The notes under the pieces were generated by a model, which saw only the letters and a list, made by a program, of their open reading frames with translations, was not told the origin of the DNA and ran no database searches. Shown here piece by piece: positions 1 to 10,069 of a DNA stretch of 64,000 nt. Origin of the DNA: Massariosphaeria phaeospora (lineage: Eukaryota; Ascomycota; Dothideomycetes; Pleosporales); the NCBI GenBank assembly GCA_011032825.1, contig JAADJZ010000007.1:620001-684000 (forward strand), written 5' to 3'. Position 1 is the first letter of the stretch. Every line of letters begins with the position of its first letter. The translations under genes and the position numbers were made by a program.

Positions 1-1
1 T

Positions 2-2260
2 CCGCGACAGCAGCGGCCAGCCGAGCACACGCCAATCCACCAGCGTCGCAGTCATCCTTCAGACACGCCCCAGCGTCGACCTTTGCCGGATGCATCCAAT
101 GGTACTCCCGTCTCGAGCTCACATATTCCGCAACCTTCACAGCCTCCGCAACCTTCGCAACCTTCGCAGACGCCGCGGATATCAGACCGTGGCGCATACA
201 GCGCATCGCCCAATCCTCGTTCGTCGGCCAATGATCTCACGCAATACAACGAGCTAGGCTTTGACATGTCTTACACCGCACCGAAGCCGTACGAGATGCA
301 GCCGGCCGATGCTTTACCGGAGCACGTCAGAGACTTTGGTAACCGGACCACATCCCAAGACGATACCAGGTCCTCTCGTGGACATCCTCATAATTTCCCA
401 ACGGAAATGGCTCACTCCTACTCGGCGCCCGTCATTCCCTCTCATCAGCCCTACGAGCTCGAACCGCCACGACAGGACCCATATGCTCGCCAATCCGCGG
501 GTTATTCTCAAATCCAGTATCGTGACCCCCCGTATCAAATCGAGCCACTGCGCATGAGCCGCAGCTACGATCGTAGTAGTGAGCAACACGATCCGTATCA
601 ACTAGCTGACGGCTCTGTGGATCCTCAGGGTGCTTATGATCAATTTGCCCCTCAAGCGCGATCGCCCCTTGCGATGCAACCTACAGTCGAAGACGAAGAT
701 GATATACCGCCACCTCCCCCGGTTCATCGGAGTAGCGTAAGCACAGTCGGTCAGCATCAATCACAGGCGCCTCCAGCTTACCACGGTGACGCGCCGGCGC
801 CCCTCAATGTCATACGCTATCGGGAGGACCCATTCAATACTGGATCTGAGTCGCCGCCTCATTCTTACGGCGGGGATGACTATACCAATGGTCACCCTAC
901 AGAACGTCGGTATACTCATCCCAGAGCTTCGCCACAGCCAGCAAGCCGCCCGGTGTCTCGCGATACCATGGCCCCATCCCCTCTACGGAATGAAACTTCG
1001 GCCCTCCCTGCGAGTCTCGTTCCTGGAATTGACCCGTCTCGTCAAGAAAGTTACGCGCTTGTCAGAACTGACAAGAGGACCTCAGTCTCTTATGAGACCC
1101 CCCCATCGTACGAGACGCCGACCCGCCTGCAACAACATTCTGAAGCAGAGTATCGAGAACCGCCGCAATACGAGACTCCAACCCGAAGTCAGGCATTGGT
1201 TCATCATCAATCGTTCCCTGTAGCGGAGTCCCCTGACTATTATCCCCACCCACCGCCGCAAGAGCCGCGTCACACTTCACCAACACGTGATCCTACCCCA
1301 ATTGTTAAACCACGTGCGATGAGTCCCGGCATGAGCCCATCATATTCACAGCAACCCGCTGAAGACCGTTCTTCCAGGCCACCAGCACGAAATATGCTGA
1401 CGCGCAAGTCTGTCTCCCCCCGGCCGCCTCCTACCTCGGAGGACCCAGGGGAGCGTAGACTGTCTGGAGTGCCCTTTGATCCCGACAGTTTCGATGTATA
1501 CAATCCCACAGCATCCCGTACGTCGAGATCCGGGACTAATGGAGCTGCCGACGAAGAGCGTCCTGGGAGCAGGCTCGAGATGAACGATAAGGGACAGATT
1601 GTCACCTTCAGCGGACGGGTAATTGATGCCTCGGATCATTTGCCTGTCGATAGTTGGGCACCGGAACCTGAGCGCAAAGGTGGCGATAAGGAGCGGTCGG
1701 CTCGATCCAGGCCTGCACCCGGTGGTGCACGAGATCTTGATTCTGCGAAACAAAGAGAAGAAAAGTATCGTCGAGACCGATCGGAGAGGGACAGAATTCG
1801 AGATGCGACAGCAGTTACCTTTGGGCAAGGTAGTCCAAGCAACGCTCTAGTCACTACAAGACACCAATTCAGCCATAACAATTCTCCTAGCCACTCGGGA
1901 GCAATGGTGCTGGCTGATGATGACCGGACGCCTGGCTCTGGTGGCCGTAATAGGCTCCAGAAACGTGACCAGAGGCCAGTATCAACTTATGATGTGTCGC
2001 CGTCGAACATTCCATCCCCTAATCCTCGCGTTCTGCGCGAACGCGAGAATCAGGGTGGGTACGGTGGTAGCCCAGGATACAGTACAGGTGGCAGGCATTC
2101 AATTGCTGCTCCACCGATTCCGGCGAAGATACCTCTAGAGCCTGGTAGCCAGCTGCCCTCGGAAGACATGTCGGCTTTGAGCTTGGAGTTGCAGACCATT
2201 GATATTGGGCCTGGGCGGCGGAATCGCGGACCTCCGACTGCCAGGCGATATGGTTTCTAG
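2..2260 (+). CDS. Proline-rich disordered protein, 3' part (possible Inn1/Fic1-like C2 protein tail)
   Basis: The frame is open from the left window edge to a TAG at 2258-2260, so the N-terminus lies outside the window and no internal start is needed. The visible ~750 residues are low complexity: a Q/P/S microrepeat near the start, many PxxP and PPPPP motifs that could bind SH3 domains, repeated PPSYETPT/PPQYETPT blocks, a charged Lys/Arg/Glu stretch about 180 residues from the end, and a conserved-looking C-terminus (PPIPAKIP, then LELQTIDIGPG, ending RRYGF). From memory this tail resembles fungal C2-domain proteins related to the cytokinesis factor Inn1/Fic1, whose proline-rich tail binds SH3 partners at the division site. 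The C2 domain itself would be upstream and is not visible, so the family assignment is tentative. That the frame is coding is secure. Confidence 0.6.
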   Translation, partial: PRQQRPAEHTPIHQRRSHPSDTPQRRPLPDASNGTPVSSSHIPQPSQPPQPSQPSQTPRISDRGAYSASPNPRSSANDLTQYNELGFDMSYTAPKPYEMQPADALPEHVRDFGNRTTSQDDTRSSRGHPHNFPTEMAHSYSAPVIPSHQPYELEPPRQDPYARQSAGYSQIQYRDPPYQIEPLRMSRSYDRSSEQHDPYQLADGSVDPQGAYDQFAPQARSPLAMQPTVEDEDDIPPPPPVHRSSVSTVGQHQSQAPPAYHGDAPAPLNVIRYREDPFNTGSESPPHSYGGDDYTNGHPTERRYTHPRASPQPASRPVSRDTMAPSPLRNETSALPASLVPGIDPSRQESYALVRTDKRTSVSYETPPSYETPTRLQQHSEAEYREPPQYETPTRSQALVHHQSFPVAESPDYYPHPPPQEPRHTSPTRDPTPIVKPRAMSPGMSPSYSQQPAEDRSSRPPARNMLTRKSVSPRPPPTSEDPGERRLSGVPFDPDSFDVYNPTASRTSRSGTNGAADEERPGSRLEMNDKGQIVTFSGRVIDASDHLPVDSWAPEPERKGGDKERSARSRPAPGGARDLDSAKQREEKYRRDRSERDRIRDATAVTFGQGSPSNALVTTRHQFSHNNSPSHSGAMVLADDDRTPGSGGRNRLQKRDQRPVSTYDVSPSNIPSPNPRVLRERENQGGYGGSPGYSTGGRHSIAAPPIPAKIPLEPGSQLPSEDMSALSLELQTIDIGPGRRNRGPPTARRYGF

Positions 2261-3302
2261 TGAGTACCCGTACGGGTTTCGCGATTGTAAGCAAGTAAGT
2301 AAGTACGCTCTAATCTCTAATATGGGCTTGGGTGTAGCTGTGTACATTATGGATAGACGGTGGATCTGGGGTCGGTCTGGGTGGTTTGGTTGGTTCCGCT
2401 CGATGTTGGTCTACCCGAAATTGGGCAACCAGCATGTCTGAGTATTTTGCATTGGCAGTGTAGATTTTGTAATGCGTTCGAGAAAGAAATATGCATATGA
2501 TACCATGGTATAGTCGTTTTTTTACTCTTCGCTGAGAAAGCTCGGTCTTTGGTCACTCTCGTGATAGCACCTTAGCACCTCACTGTCCACACCGCATATC
2601 ATAAGGTATCCAGCATCTTAAGCGCCCACTTCTCAGCTGATCTTCCGAAGGTATTGGAGGTAGATGGAAAACCCGGCGCTATACTAGAGGCTGCCTTGAA
2701 CTTGCTAAATGCTTCCTAGTAGGTGTTGGTGCCTTTAGTGTAGTAGAAGAGGCTTGTGTTAAAGGATGCAAAGGTATTGTAAGCAATGTTAGAGTAATCT
2801 AGGATGGTCTAGCGAATAGGGTCTTGAAACTTTCGGTAGTCCAGAGCGCTCCTCTTGAGGCTGGCAGGAGTGAGCGGGCGAGAGGATTTAGCAAGCTGCA
2901 AGTATGCGAATATGAAAACCTATCGCTTTCCAGACCCTAAGAATAGTTTTCAGACGCTTGATTGAAGAGCACGAGGAAAGCATTTCTGTCTTTTCAAGTG
3001 CTTTCTCGCTAGTACGAGATACGTGTGGGGAGGAATGAAGTCGTCGTCGTGACGTCAACCACCAAGTGGTTAGATCCCCACACTGCTCTGCACTCCACTG
3101 CACTGACTTCATGGTCCCGCACTTTCTATCACATCACATTACCGTCACAGTAAGACTATCTAGACTGCCTCTACTAGGTTCTTCAATTCCACACATACCT
3201 ACCTTAAACTTTCTTCGCACCTAAATCCCCAGCACTTTGTCACAGATATATCTTTTACGAAACTAGACAAACGAAAAAAAGAAAGCAGGACACAAAACCA
3301 TA
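2261..3302. other. Intergenic gap with a coding relic
   Basis: The stretch carries the 3' flank of the proline-rich gene, with a short AAGTAAGTAAGT run near 2290, a decayed coding relic on the minus strand (about 2599-2925, listed separately), and the 5' flank of the next gene, which becomes pyrimidine- and A-rich just before its ATG at 3303. I see no intact gene or RNA gene. Confidence 0.5.
2599..2925 (-). pseudogene. Decayed coding relic with in-frame TAG codons
   Basis: Read on the minus strand, one frame runs about 300 bp with coding-like composition (aromatic- and Ser/Lys-rich), broken by TAG codons at 2809-2811 and 2716-2718 and probably a third near 2920. It ends at a TGA at 2599-2601. 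Each TAG can be explained by a single C-to-T change of a CAG codon, the pattern left by repeat-induced point mutation or long decay. No start codon or splice structure is recognisable and I do not recognise the family. It may derive from a transposon or from a lost gene, and chance is not excluded. Confidence 0.35.
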
Positions 3303-3933
3303 ATGTCCGCCAACCACTCCACCGACCCCCTCACCGTCGCCAAGCAGGCAGAGCGCGATCTCAACTCGCACGAAGCGAAGACAGGGCATGCGGGCTCGCA
3401 GTCGAGTATGGTCTTGCCTTTCTCGTTTCTCCTTCCCCCATACTCAATCCCTCCGCCATACCATCTAGATACCAACGTCCAAAAGCTAACCTCCCCTCCC
3501 CCCAGCAACCGACTCCGGCATCGACACCTCCGCAACCACAAACTTCCCCTCCGCAACCGCAACGTACGGCTCCGCAGCATCCGGCGCCGGCGACAACCGC
3601 GAGATACCGGAGAGCGAGGGCGGGGGCCTGAATGCGCGCGGACAGTACGTGTGGTTTCTAGTTTTGTTTTCCTTTTCTCCCTGTGCTATCCTATCAAGCA
3701 ATCCGTCCAGCTTTCATCGCACTCACTTCGTGTGCCCTTTGGGGTGGGTGTAGGAACAGGAGTATCAGTATGAGCAGAGTAGATTTGAATTGCGGTGACT
3801 GACAGTGACCGAACAAAACAGACCGACCAAAGCGCGCGACTTCGAAGGCGCCGGCGGGCCGGACGACAAAGCGCGGATTCGAGCGGCAGATAAGGGCGGC
3901 GAGGACGATGTGGCGGCGAACGTGAAGAGGTAG
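3303..3933 (+). CDS. Conserved small hydrophilic fungal protein, 117 aa
   Basis: Three exons (3303-3405, 3506-3644, 3822-3933) join in frame to 117 residues. Introns begin GTATGG and GTACGT and end CCAG and ACAG. The protein is hydrophilic, with no signal peptide or membrane segment. Features are an N-terminal AKQAERDLNSHEAKTG segment, a Gly/Ser/Ala-rich middle (YGSAASGAGDNREIPE), and a C-terminal KARDFEGAGGPDDKARIRA block ending in VKR. From memory, similar small proteins of unknown function occur widely in Pezizomycotina, and the composition resembles stress-related disordered proteins. The function is unknown. The gene model is supported by clean splicing and by all three exons sharing the same compositional style. 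Confidence 0.7.
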
Positions 3934-4230
3934 ACCGCAGATAGATGGGTAGGGAGGCAGGATATTCGGAGCTATACTGCTGACTGACTGACAGTTAACA
4001 TGGTGGCAAGTAGGAAATAGTCTCATGTCCTTTTCGAGGGGGGCACGAAGAAAAATTGGCGTAGTGTTTTATACTATATCAATAAGTCGCCATCACATAC
4101 GCACTCACTGTACTATCTTTGGATGATTAAACAAAAGCCAAAGCAAATAGAAAGGTCGAGCTGAACGACGATTGACGTCCGGTTAGATTGGAGTGTATGA
4201 TGACATTAGCTAGACTGCGTACCTTCCGAT

Positions 4231-4278
4231 ACTTCACTGAGGAACTACTTCACTGAGGAACTACTTTACTGAAGAACT
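4231..4278. repeat. Three-copy 16-bp tandem repeat
   Basis: The unit ACTTCACTGAGGAACT occurs twice exactly (4231-4246 and 4247-4262) and a third time with two changes, one C-to-T and one G-to-A (4263-4278). It lies in the 3934-4595 gap between two convergent genes. The rest of that gap is AT-rich and holds no recognised gene. Confidence 0.85.
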
Positions 4279-4595
4279 AGAAATGTAGCCTACATAGCCT
4301 GTCAGACATCGTCATCAACAGCAGCGAACATGTATACTGCGTAATGCAAATCTTCTATCAATCATTAAAATATTTATTATCGTAGTGCTACAAACGTGAA
4401 CAAAGGAATTCAGTTACCAGGATATCATGCCCGCTCGCTCGTAGTACGCCAAACATATCCTCGATGCACCCTTCGATACAGAATTCAGATCGCCGAATTA
4501 TTAGTCAGTTTTTTTGGCCACACAGAAATGGTATCAAACTCCAGATTGCCTCTTCATACTAACCAGCCCATTAATTCAAGATCAGCATATCAGAA

Positions 4596-7485
4596 CTAAT
4601 ACATAACCTCCTCCTGGTACACAGGAGCTTCTCGTGCTTTACCATCATCGACACCCTTCCAGTACACCTTGTTCTTCTCGTTGAAGGTGGCCTGCTCGTC
4701 CGTGATGATGAGGCCCGGAACCGCCTTGGTCGTGTCACGAACCTCGCGCGCCGAGATACCCATATCGTCATGCACGATCCAGATAACTGGAGTTGGAGAC
4801 GTGATGGCGGGGTTAAAGTAGGCGCGCTTGGCGATGTCGGTGGGCAGGCGCTCTTGCGGCTTGTGGTAGAAGGCAGCGAGGGATGCAGATAGGTTGGAGA
4901 CGGAGGTCTTGGTAGGGTTGATAATGCGCTGCATGAAAACGGGAATGCGAGATGGCTTAGGTACTGTGGCACCGACGCTGCCATTTGTCGCCGTCGCTTT
5001 CTCGGCTGATGGGCCAGCCTCGATATCGTGATGCGAAGATGGCATGTGGTCGGCATAGGCTATGCGTGCCTCGTGGTGGACAAGCGCCTTGCCGAGAATA
5101 AAATGGAAAAGAATAGTGCAGAGTAGAAGAAGACATTCGATGGCCAAAGGTCCAACAGCGGCGAGATTATTAGCGGTGGCGATTGCGAAGAGGCCAATCA
5201 AGCAGCCTTCCGCAATGTAGACACCGGTAGTGAGTTGTGACAGAGCGCGCTGGTAAGCTGCACCCTTGGTATCCATATGAGTTTCGTATGTGTAGAGAAA
5301 GTTGTATCGGAAAGCGAGGTAGATAAGGAATAGTCCGACAGTGCTGAAGCCCAGTACCAGAGGAGCAATGCAAGAGTAGCTGAGGGCGATGACACCCAAG
5401 TTAGTCCACTTGGGATACTCAGAGCCCCATTTCGGTCCTGACAAAGTGGCGAGTTTCTGGAAGATCTTCCGCGGGGTTTTGCCTGGTAGGATTCGACCGA
5501 GCAAAACGACGCCTACGAAACCGCCGATGTTGAGCAGAGTCCCAGCAGCTGATGATAGACCAAAGAGAATGAAGTAGTTGATGTAGAAGTTGGATGCCTT
5601 TGGCAGGTTTTCCGACAGAAGAGTCAAGATTGAGCCAGGGTTCTTGATGACCTTGTCGATGACGGCGGTGACTGCACCAGCGACTGTAGTGATTAGGAAG
5701 ACCTGGATAACCTGGAAAGCAAAGTACCAAGATTGGGTCTGGAGCTCAATTTGAGATAGAGTGACCCATCCGGCCAGTTTAGCCATCACTGCGTTCGTTA
5801 GCGAAGATCCGTGTGCGAGGGAGTGGAACATTTACATCGACAGACGACCGGCACCAATGACATTAGGACAGCAAGCATTATCACGGGAAGTAGGCCAGTG
5901 ATTACGCCGAGAATAACGCTTGGGATCTGGTTAATCCACTCGAGCCAAGTGAAGCGCTCTGTCAAATAGTTGATCTGCGAAACGGTACCGACAAAGGCGA
6001 CTGAGGCTTGTTAGAGTGATTTCTTGCGACGGATGTGGTACCTACCTGGGATGGCGAAGAAAACGATCATGACGGTAATGAACGAGGCTGCAAGCAGCCA
6101 GCGCACCCAATGCTCTGCTGTACCAATTCTCAAGTTGTTCCACACGACCTCGGCCGGTTGCACACCGAGCTGACGCGCTTGCATTTTCGAGTTAGGCTTC
6201 GTCTTGCGCGTCTGCATCATCTGCCATGCGTCCTGGGCGTGTGTTTGGGTGTCGAATTCCAAGAACACGGCGCCAACAAGATCCCCCTTGCCTTTCCAGT
6301 GCGTGTCCTGCTCTGCCTGAATTTTGGGGATAAGCTCGGCCAGGTGCTGTCGTCCATACTCAATGGTGTCCACCTTTTTTCCGATCAGAAATTTGAGCTT
6401 ATGCGTAGGTCGATCTTTCGGATTGAGCCATTGAGAACCCTCGCCAGCATCTTCGCCTTTGTAGGCCTTCTTTCCCTTCTCGGCCTTGATGCGGTTCTGG
6501 TTTGCGTCACGGGACAATTGAATTTCGGCAGCCTCCATCTTCAAGGCGGTGTCGTCCCTGTCGTCAACTAGCTCCTGGAGTTTCTTACAATTGGACGCGA
6601 CCCACGCATGGGCGACACCCGGGAACATTTCGAACAGTGCTGCTTGGGTGATGGCCTTGGGCACGCTGGTGAACAGGATGGTCCTCGAGGACAGACGGCT
6701 GGCGCCCCAAGGAGAGCAACGGTAGGCCTGCCGGAGATTGACTGCGTAGAAGGACTCGCGAGCGATGACGACCATGACCAATCCTGCGTGGTTCAATAAG
6801 TTCAAGGGGTCATATACACATTATTCGAAGTGGCATACCTAGGAATAAGAACGAGACCAAGGCATGAGCATAATAGCGCTTGAAGTCTACCACGTTGCTC
6901 ATAGAAAGCTTATCTAGCTGTTGGTTGATGCCACCGCCCTAGTCTCGTCAGCTGGGCCCAAGGCTGGCAGTATAGACAGGTCTTACCGTGATGTTGATGG
7001 GGAACAGGACAGGCCATGTGATGAGGCAGCCCATCAAGCTAATGCCCACCAGGACCTTGAAGAAGCGCACGAACAGATAGCCATCGATGGACTGGTGGTC
7101 CAGAATGTACTTGTCGTCGATGCGGCGATAGTCGTTGATCCAGCCAAAGAGACTGTTGCTCTGCGCGGGCGTCTTGCGGCTGGCATGTGTTAGCCCGTTG
7201 CTCGATGGAGACGGCGCAGTGCACGTACTGCTCGCCCAAGCTGTCAATGTAGGTCCTCGGGGCGTAGAGACGGCGGAAGTAGCGCCGGAAGATCATGAAG
7301 AGCGTAACGAAGATCACGGCGGAGAGGAGCGTCGGAACGAGCGTCGATACGAGGCCAGAGAGCGAACTCGAGCCCTGCTCTCTGTTGGAGCCCGCTTGCC
7401 CATCGGCCTGCGACAGCTGTCAGTACCCACTCGCGACGGAACAGCCCACGGTACTCACGCGCGCGGACAGCTGGAAGGAGGCCAT
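4596..7485 (-). CDS. CSC1/Phm7-type (OSCA/TMEM63, DUF221) membrane channel, 864 aa
   Basis: Seven exons (complement of 4596-5788, 5836-6000, 6046-6783, 6839-6938, 6987-7179, 7229-7407, 7459-7485) join in frame to 864 residues, the usual family length. The ATG at 7485 has a good context (CCACCATGG). The order fits the family: an N-terminal transmembrane block (VSTLVPTLLSAVIFVTLFM then RRYFRRLYAPRTY), two further membrane segments, a large cytosolic domain opening with RTILFTSVP (about residues 190-400), then a many-pass core (LMAKLAGWVTLSQIE, TVAGAVTAVI, IAPLVLGFSTVGLF). A hydrophilic tail ends in a Phm7-type C-terminal domain (AKRAYFNPAITSPTPVIWI). Known members are hyperosmolality- and stretch-gated cation channels of the plasma membrane or endomembranes. 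Substrate and localisation here are inferred from the family. Confidence 0.88.
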
Positions 7486-8778
7486 GGTGGGCAATTGCAA
7501 CAGTGCAGCAGTGCAGCAGGGTGCCCGTAACAATGGGAGGAGGGTGGGGAGAGGAAGAGCGAGGGCGCAGAGGAGGTGCGTTGGCGTGGCAGATATCCAG
7601 CAAAACAGGCACCCCGGCCGCCCTTGGCCTTGGCCTTGGCCGTTACTTGATCGCGTCCGCGCCTTGCTGCTGCTGGCGCGACGCTCGGCCCCACGTCATT
7701 AGTCGCTTGGGCGTGTGAATCGGGATTGGCGCATGGATACTGGGCCTAGTGCGGTCCAGCCACAGCGGCAGCGTCGCGCTAGCCCGTGGCGCCTGCCCCC
7801 AATTGGCTGCCATCGCCTTTCAGCCCGACGTCGTCGCTTGTCCCGCGTCCAGACCCTCGACGGACCCTCTCCAGAGTCCAGACGAGCTTTGTGGCCCTCC
7901 TTGACGCCATCTGCGCGTCAAACAGTGACTGCTCGCGGCCGTCACTTTGCCTGCGCTGCCCGCCTCGTCGCCGCCTCTTCGCTGTTTGCGATAATGCGAA
8001 ACAAGCCTTTGCTGACAGGAGCCGGTCCAGGCCACCTCTACGGACGCACGAGGTTTCCCGCCGCACAGACACGCACACACAACGAGATTGCCTCCTGATT
8101 CGCGTTGCGCCTTCAGGGGTTGCTGGTCCCATTGGCATCGCACTCCATCCCTGTGTGAATCAGGCGATATTGGCCTCCTGCCGCGCCGATCTGCGCATCT
8201 ATCGACCATCGACCATCGCCGTGGAAAGGAGGATTGCGATCTGCACTATCTACCGACCACACACGACCTTGGTTCTCCGTCTGCATTACCGGGTAGATAC
8301 GTTGAAGACCATTTGAGAGTGCTTGCTGTCCTTGTTGTGCTCATCGGGAGCGGCTGGGAACTGTGGAAAATCAGGGCAGCAGCTGAGCACGTGTGCGTCC
8401 CGCTCGGTGACATCAACACCACTGTTGGATGACGAGCCATCCGAATCGCTGGCTGAGGAACCACAAGTGTTGCCTGCAGAGTTTGCTTGCATCGAATTTT
8501 CCTTCTTCTCGCCTCCGTTCTCGGCCTTCCTCTTACATTTACTTGCACTCTCAGCCCAACCGTTGCTGGCTGGCAACGCCCCGCTCAGTCCCAATCCAGT
8601 CCCGTCTTCCCCGTCTTTGTGCATCAGTAGCCTAGCAGTTCAGCCACCCGTTGTCACTTTGGGCTGAACAATCCCAATCCGGAGCACACGATTCATATCA
8701 CACTTTGTGGTTTCTCGGTAGTCTAGAGCACCTCCATGGCAGAATTCCTTGCCGATATTAAAAAAGACTTCGCGATCC

Positions 8779-8867
8779 TTTTGACTGCCTACGATTTTAG
8801 CAATAGGTAAAAGTCTACTTCTATCTTTACAAAGCCCTATTGTATATAGCATACTAGATATTGTATG
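8779..8867 (+). repeat. Dispersed ~90-bp repeat, copy A
   Basis: Shared landmarks across copies are a TTGAC-GCCTA start, TTTTAG-AATAGG, CTTTACAAAGCCCT and a terminal AGCATACTAGATATTG. It aligns by eye with stretches at about 8990-9094 and 9131-9220 in the same orientation and with a reverse-strand copy at 21081-21186. No coding frame is evident. Confidence 0.65.
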
Positions 8868-8989
8868 TGTATAGGTTGTAGAGGTAAGAGGATTGGTTTA
8901 CCTACCTAGGTGCGCATCAGAAACGAATTATGACATGGCGGTGAGGGGCACTCCCTAGGCACACCACTGTCAATTCAAGATAGCTTTTA

Positions 8990-9094
8990 GGCAATCCTCT
9001 TGGCGGTATCTATCACACGATTCTGGTAGTAGGTCCACTTGTTCCTTTCATCTCTACAAAGTCTTGCTATATTCAGCACACTAGGTAATGTATG
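8990..9094 (+). repeat. Dispersed ~90-bp repeat, copy B (most diverged)
   Basis: Carries the same ordered landmarks in weaker form: TAGTAGGTCCACTT, CTCTACAAAGTCTTGCT, then CAGCACACTAGGTAATGTATG. Orientation is as in copies A and C. Confidence 0.5.
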
Positions 9095-9130
9095 GGGCTG
9101 CTGACATAATAGAAGCCTTCCGGCGAACAT

Positions 9131-9220
9131 GTTGACAACCTAGGAGCTTTTAGTAATAGGCAGATAGTCAACTCCTGTCTTCACGAAGCCCTACTGTATC
9201 TAGCATACTAGGCATCGAGC
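9131..9220 (+). repeat. Dispersed ~90-bp repeat, copy C
   Basis: Begins GTTGACAACCTA, continues TTTTAGTAATAGGCAGATAGTC, CTTCACGAAGCCCTACTG and ends TAGCATACTAGGCATCG. It matches copy A along its whole length with scattered, mostly transition differences. Confidence 0.6.
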
Positions 9221-9486
9221 TGTCTCTGTAGCCTCTAAGGGTATGGTCTCGGATCTCTATGACATTCGGTGAATTGAACTTGCGGTATCATGTTCTTAGC
9301 TGTATTCCGGCGAAACACTGATACAAACGCATGAGAGTACGGAGTACAGAATGCGTTTGAAGATAACCACAACGTCCTGGAGCGGTGCCTGTTCATCCGC
9401 TACCCATCACTCAATTCTCACTGAGCTCTTTCTCCGAATACGCCATCACCGCCGTAACCGATTGCTCTCATCGACCTCGAGTGTCT

Positions 9487-10069
9487 TCAATCCTCGGCCA
9501 ATTCCGACTTCAACAGCGGGTGTTTGTCCACTCCCAAGCGTGACATGACATATTTTAACGCCACCTCTCCCATGTTTTCCTTGCTGTCAAGATATACGGC
9601 GCCCATGACCGCAATTACCGTCCTAGCCACCATCTCATCCGGAGCTTGCTGACCCACCGGGATGTCCACATTAAATGGATCCCACTTGGAGATAAAATCA
9701 TCGAATCCTAGTCGTCTGCCTAGCGCTGCCAAGTCACCCAGCTGCGTGGCGCAAACCATGCCAAATTGCGCTAGATTCATTATGTATTCGTTAGCTGTAC
9801 TCGCCAGTAGACCTGACAAAGGCCATACGTTTGACGCGACCCCCTTTGTCCCACCAATACTGACATAGAACAGCTTCCATGCGCGAACGGCCTAGGACAG
9901 CCAATGCCTCGTTATGCGCGACGAAGTAGACGCCGTGTAGGTATGTGGTGGATCTCTTCTTGTTGTTGAGCGCCTCGAAGCAGAGGTCTTTGTTGCCGAA
10001 TTCGTAGCCGATGATGCCCTCGCACTTCTCAATTACCGGCGCGATAACGAGGACGATCGGTTGAGCCAT
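9487..10069 (-). CDS. RNase III-fold domain protein, probably catalytically inactive, 174 aa
   Basis: Two exons (complement of 9487-9770 and 9829-10069) join in frame. The 58-bp intron has a GTATGG donor, a CTAAC branch site and a CTAG acceptor. Start is the ATG at 10069 (MAQPIVLVIAPVI). The N-terminal IIGYEF-NKDLCFEAL and the NEALAVLGR segment (residues 53-61) match the first RNase III helices, and AVMGAVYLDS near the C-terminus matches the second conserved region. In active enzymes the signature is ERLEFLGD. Here the second Glu is Ala57 and the metal-binding Asp is Arg61, so cleavage of double-stranded RNA is unlikely. There is no dsRNA-binding domain or targeting signal. Alternative readings are a frameshifted gene or a different short intron. 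Confidence 0.65.

Larger units (their letters stand above)
7486..9486. other. Intergenic gap: GC-rich upstream region then repeat remnants
   Basis: From 7486 to about 8300 the sequence is GC-rich and presumably holds the promoter and 5' leader of the CSC1-like gene. Open frames there appear on several strands at once with Arg/Pro/Ala-rich translations typical of GC-rich non-coding DNA. From about 8680 to 9230 it becomes AT-rich and carries three degenerate copies of a dispersed repeat (listed separately). I see no supported gene. Confidence 0.5.

Noticed and set aside
7486..8320. Several overlapping open frames of 100-180 codons on both strands
   Set aside because: GC-rich DNA with Arg/Pro/Ala-rich translations in many frames at once, no family motif, and located at the expected promoter and leader of the CSC1-like gene.
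9770..9829. Frameshift making the RNase III-like gene a pseudogene
   Set aside because: A 58-bp intron with GTATGG donor, CTAAC branch site and CTAG acceptor restores the frame exactly.
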